Assembly: GCA_017516745.1 (NCBI GenBank)
Contig: JAFXBF010000021.1
Span: 1-64,000, forward strand
Direction: 5' to 3'
From: Clostridia bacterium
GTDB taxonomy: Bacteria > Bacillota > Clostridia > Oscillospirales > Acutalibacteraceae
DNA: 64,000 nucleotides
Shown one piece after another: positions 61,480-64,000 of the stretch; the first letter of the stretch is position 1; each line of letters begins with the position of its first letter. Made by a program: the position numbers and the translations under genes. Below the pieces are notes generated by a model. That model worked only from the letters and a program-made list of their open reading frames with translations. It searched no databases and had not been told where the DNA came from.

Positions 61480-61513
61480 GAAACAGCAGAGATTTGAATT
61501 TCTCTGCTGTTTC
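61480..61513. terminator. Terminator between GH36 and the small hypothetical gene
   Basis: GAAACAGCAGAGA (61480-61492) and TCTCTGCTGTTTC (61501-61513) form a 13-bp perfect stem; the T-tract is on the minus-strand side. Confidence 0.85.
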
Positions 61514-61516
61514 GCT

Positions 61517-61723
61517 CTATTCAACCGGTTCCCATCCGTCGGCTATCGTGTCGTCCAGAACATCATAGTATTCACATTTGTCAATATGGCTGATTGCACG
61601 GTATTTGCGGCCGTCATTACCGTCGGCTGTGCCGTCTTCGTATGCTGTTATTGTTACACCGTTATTCAGTACTGCCGTGTACATATACGGGCGGACTTCA
61701 AAATCAATTTCTTTGTATATCAA
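61517..61723 (-). CDS. Small hypothetical protein
   Basis: A 68-residue acidic protein (starts MIYKEIDFEVRPYMYTAV, ends DTIADGWEPVE) with no membrane helix, Cys pair or known domain. Coding is supported by its position directly upstream of a perfect terminator. I do not recognise a family. Confidence 0.55.
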   Translation of the reverse strand: MIYKEIDFEVRPYMYTAVLNNGVTITAYEDGTADGNDGRKYRAISHIDKCEYYDVLDDTIADGWEPVE

Positions 61724-61874
61724 AACATTATCTCCCGATTTTTTTCTTAAGTATAATTTATGTTTATGCTTATGTCAAGCTTTGAACGCTTGCGTACTTG
61801 ACTAATTTATCAATTGTGATAATATCTAAATTATGTACGGTTTGTTATATATCTGATTTTTGTGAGGTGTTACT

Positions 61875-62843
61875 GTGAACAGTACCGAAAGAGTAAAAAA
61901 CACGATTCTCGGTAAAGATACTGACCGTCAGCCGATATATGGTTGGGTAAAGGAAAACCTTGCAGATGAATTAGCAGGGGAATACGGCAGCGTTTCTGCA
62001 TTTGAGGATAAATATGAGTTCGATGCGGCACACATTTTCGGAGGCCCGTGGTCTTTTGATTCGGATACCTTTGATAAAATAAGAAGTGAGCACGACGAAT
62101 TATCTCCCGATGTGTTGCTTGACTACAACATTTTTGCTTCGCCCGAGAATGATGCCGATTATGAAAATGTTAAGCGTGAAATTGCTCATCACAAAGAGCG
62201 TGACCGCTTTTGTTATGTACAGACTCCCGGTCTTTTCGAGCACTTCAATACCGTTTTCGGAATAGAAGACCATCTAATGTATACTGCGCTTTATCCCGAA
62301 GAATTGGGGGAGCTTTACAGAAGGCAGGCAGAGTGGACACTTCGCTTTGCCGATAAATGTTTAGCATTCGGTGCGGACATGATACATATTTCCGACGACT
62401 GGGGCTCACAGAAGGATATGCTTTTCAGTCCTTCGACGTGGCATGAAATTATTTATCCGAATATGAAAACAATAGTTGATCACGTTCATTCAAAAGGCGC
62501 TTTTGCAAGCCTTCATTCCGACGGCTGTATTGCAAAGGTGCTTGACGGTGTACGTGATATCGGCTTTGATGTTGTGCATCCGTGGCAGGAAAACGCAGGA
62601 ATGCCGCTTGAAATGTATATTGAGAATTACAGCAGCGATTTTGCAATAATGGGCGGAATATGCGTTCAGTCCGCAATAGGTATTCTGCCGAGAAATGAAT
62701 TGGAAAAGGAAATCAGAAGAGTTTTCTCACTGCTTAAAGGAAAACGCTGGATTTGCTGTACCTCACACTTTGTGCAGAAGCATTGCTCGATTGAAGACCT
62801 CGGCTTTGCTTATGATTTGATTTACAAACTGGCAAGAGAATAA
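61875..62843 (+). CDS. Uroporphyrinogen decarboxylase-family protein (corrinoid methyltransferase-like)
   Basis: A 322-residue protein of the URO-D/MtaA-like fold: RVKNTILGKDTDRQPIYGW at the start, FGADMIHISDDWGSQKDMLF in the middle, HSDGCIAKVLDGVRDIGFDV and IMGGICVQSAIG near the end. Lacking haem genes nearby, it is more likely one of the many methyl- or cobalamin-linked relatives, or one of the abundant gut paralogues of unknown role. HSDG and the Cys in GGICVQ could bind zinc as in MtaA-type enzymes. GTG start after GAGGTG, 6 bp away. Confidence 0.75.
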   Translation: MNSTERVKNTILGKDTDRQPIYGWVKENLADELAGEYGSVSAFEDKYEFDAAHIFGGPWSFDSDTFDKIRSEHDELSPDVLLDYNIFASPENDADYENVKREIAHHKERDRFCYVQTPGLFEHFNTVFGIEDHLMYTALYPEELGELYRRQAEWTLRFADKCLAFGADMIHISDDWGSQKDMLFSPSTWHEIIYPNMKTIVDHVHSKGAFASLHSDGCIAKVLDGVRDIGFDVVHPWQENAGMPLEMYIENYSSDFAIMGGICVQSAIGILPRNELEKEIRRVFSLLKGKRWICCTSHFVQKHCSIEDLGFAYDLIYKLARE

Positions 62844-62844
62844 A

Positions 62845-62884
62845 ACAAAACCTTTGCAGTTCAAATTGCAAAGGTTTTGTTTTT
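62845..62884. terminator. Bidirectional terminator between convergent genes
   Basis: ACAAAACCTTTGCA (62845-62858) and TGCAAAGGTTTTGT (62867-62880) form a 14-bp perfect stem followed by TTTT. Confidence 0.92.
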
Positions 62885-63605
62885 ATATGCTGTTTACAGT
62901 ATCCAGAATAACTTTTATAAGTGTGATATCAAGCTCATCGAAACTTTCGCAGATAATATTTTTTTTCGTAAATGTTCGCAGCCACGTTGCGGCAGCAGCA
63001 AAGCGTCCGTAATCGTTGGATAGATGATATCCGTCACGGCAAAGTGTAAGACCGCCGTTTTTATAGTCAAATTCTTTTGTTGTACGAAGCTGTTGAATTA
63101 CATCGCCCGTGGGTATGATTTTGGCTCCGATATTGTTTGCTGCTTTTTGAGCAGTTTCCCTAATGCAGTTATACATTTTTATTTGGTCTTTGTCATAATT
63201 TAAAAATCCTGAGTGCTCTGTGTCGATTTCATAAGCCCACGTCTGGTGGTAATAAATTTCTGCCTGCGATTGGGTTTGTTTTATGTATTGTGCAAGGTTA
63301 GTCAGATACGGTTGAGTGCTGTCAAAAATGCCGCTCAGATTGCTTACCTGCTGTAGAGTGATAATGTCCCATTTATCCGAATTCAATGCTTGAGCAATGC
63401 TAATGACCTCTTCAGCCTCGTTACCGTTTATTTCCATATCATAGCAAACGTTGTTTTCTTCTGTGTTTTTCCAATGCGTTTCAAGGTCGCAGCCTCCGAT
63501 AAACAGGTTGACGGTTTTCATTTCAATTCCGTTAATCTGTGCAAGTCTGTACAAAAATCTGTGCGCATCGGTTGAAAAGCTGTTGCCGATGGAAAGTATT
63601 TTCAT
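62883..63605 (-). CDS. SGNH-hydrolase-like protein (DUF4886-like)
   Basis: A 240-residue protein of the SGNH/GDSL-like fold. The first block is ILSIGNSFSTDAHRF with the nucleophile-position Ser, then GGCDLETHW (block II Gly), LQQVSN, and DGYHLSNDYG as the Asp/His block. This spacing matches DUF4886-type proteins. They may remove acetyl groups from sugars. There is no signal peptide. It overlaps the small membrane protein gene upstream by an ATGA junction. Confidence 0.75.
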   Translation of the reverse strand: MKILSIGNSFSTDAHRFLYRLAQINGIEMKTVNLFIGGCDLETHWKNTEENNVCYDMEINGNEAEEVISIAQALNSDKWDIITLQQVSNLSGIFDSTQPYLTNLAQYIKQTQSQAEIYYHQTWAYEIDTEHSGFLNYDKDQIKMYNCIRETAQKAANNIGAKIIPTGDVIQQLRTTKEFDYKNGGLTLCRDGYHLSNDYGRFAAAATWLRTFTKKNIICESFDELDITLIKVILDTVNSI

Positions 63606-63898
63606 TTTTCGTTTCTCCTGTCAAGTTTTCTGTTCCTGAAGTAGAGGATAAGGTCTGCTGTGACCATTATTAAATTCAAAAAATAGAAGAACAAAACATA
63701 CCATTTTGTTGAAATATCAGCCATATATGCTTCGTTCAGAAATTTTGAGGCTATTCCTGCTATGTAGCCGAATATAATCAGACAAAGAAACCAAAGACTT
63801 TTTCCCTTTGCGGTGCGTGCTTTGTATGATTTGAAAACGTTGAACGGCCACGAAGCACCGAAACAGATTATCATTAAAACCTCAAGTATTTCAGCCAT
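63602..63898 (-). CDS. Three-helix membrane protein, PQ-loop/SemiSWEET-like
   Basis: A 98-residue protein with three hydrophobic helices (about 5-20, 35-55 and 65-88). The first is followed by WPFNVFKSYKARTAKGKSLW, a PQ-loop-like turn pattern seen in SemiSWEET sugar transporters. Such proteins work as dimers. The gene overlaps the SGNH gene by 4 bp. The GTG/ATG start follows a GGAG-like site. Family assignment is by pattern only. Confidence 0.6.
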   Translation of the reverse strand: MAEILEVLMIICFGASWPFNVFKSYKARTAKGKSLWFLCLIIFGYIAGIASKFLNEAYMADISTKWYVLFFYFLNLIMVTADLILYFRNRKLDRRNEK

Positions 63899-64000
63899 GG
63901 TTGTACTCCTTAAAATAATGTTACATCTATAAAATAAGACAAATTCAGTCGGTTATCAAGTCTTTTTACGGCAAAATTGAAAAAAATATTGCTTTTTTAC

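Overview
The window looks like a chromosomal segment of a gut-type, anaerobic, spore-forming Clostridia (Oscillospiraceae/Ruminococcaceae-like). The basis is a set of sporulation and germination genes (Spo0A, SpoVB-like flippase, GerA-family protein, SpoIID-domain protein), anaerobic redox genes (rubredoxin-flavoprotein, reverse rubrerythrin, a NuoEF/GltD-type transhydrogenase complex), strong AGGAGG ribosome binding sites and many plant/host glycan enzymes. I can name the class with fair confidence but not the genus. No rRNA, tRNA, CRISPR array, prophage or intact insertion sequence is visible.

Layout. 1-6.1 kb: an intergenic repeat, a YtrA-type GntR/ABC operon, a GDPD-like gene overlapping trmO, then spo0A facing a LytTR regulator. 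6.3-11.3 kb: flavin-rubredoxin protein and a COG2509 flavoprotein, then a minus-strand set (beta-helix protein, xpt, GDPD-like). 11.4-13.6 kb: a GPH-type transporter overlapping a small membrane protein with an HEYGH motif. 13.6-19 kb (minus): perR-like regulator with reverse rubrerythrin, prs, a cation efflux transporter and a SpoVB-like flippase. 19-22 kb: sialidase-like protein, alpha/beta hydrolase, and an ECF sigma/membrane-protein pair. 22-27.7 kb (minus): icd-acn and a GH95 fucosidase. 27.7-28.4 kb is the only long gene-poor stretch: duplicated promoter-like repeats, helically phased TTTGTAAC repeats and a roughly 270-bp element with REP/MITE-like hairpin ends inside a decayed small gene. 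28.4-38 kb: FtsK/SpoIIIE, YgiQ, a ComEC-like MBL protein with DUF3006, an iron alcohol dehydrogenase, and rpsB-tsf behind a structured leader. 38-45 kb: an MFS/ArsC pair and the three-gene transhydrogenase. 45-54 kb: an AraC/GyrI-like regulator, IMPase, phosphoesterase and GH27 genes, and a spore-related operon. 54-64 kb: purD, a MacA/MacB-like pair without an ATPase, a ChbG/YdjC deacetylase, GH36, a URO-D-like protein, and an SGNH protein next to a small PQ-loop-like protein.

How it fits together. Glycan genes (GH95, GH27, GH36, sialidase-like, beta-helix, ChbG-like deacetylase, two GPH transporters, FucO-like dehydrogenase) are scattered singly or in pairs, which suggests a generalist forager without a compact utilisation locus. 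Redox balance appears to rest on the StnABC-like complex and rubredoxin/rubrerythrin proteins. Aconitase and isocitrate dehydrogenase would supply 2-oxoglutarate.

The most unusual points are: a Spo0A whose phosphoacceptor Asp is Glu, with Arg replacing the conserved Lys; a compact operon joining a signal-less SpoIID/triple peptidoglycan-binding protein to a GerA-family protein whose start lies in a hairpin; a short basic upstream ORF folded into the rpsB leader behind a promoter that straddles a 12-bp inverted repeat; and the hairpin-ended element at 28 kb.
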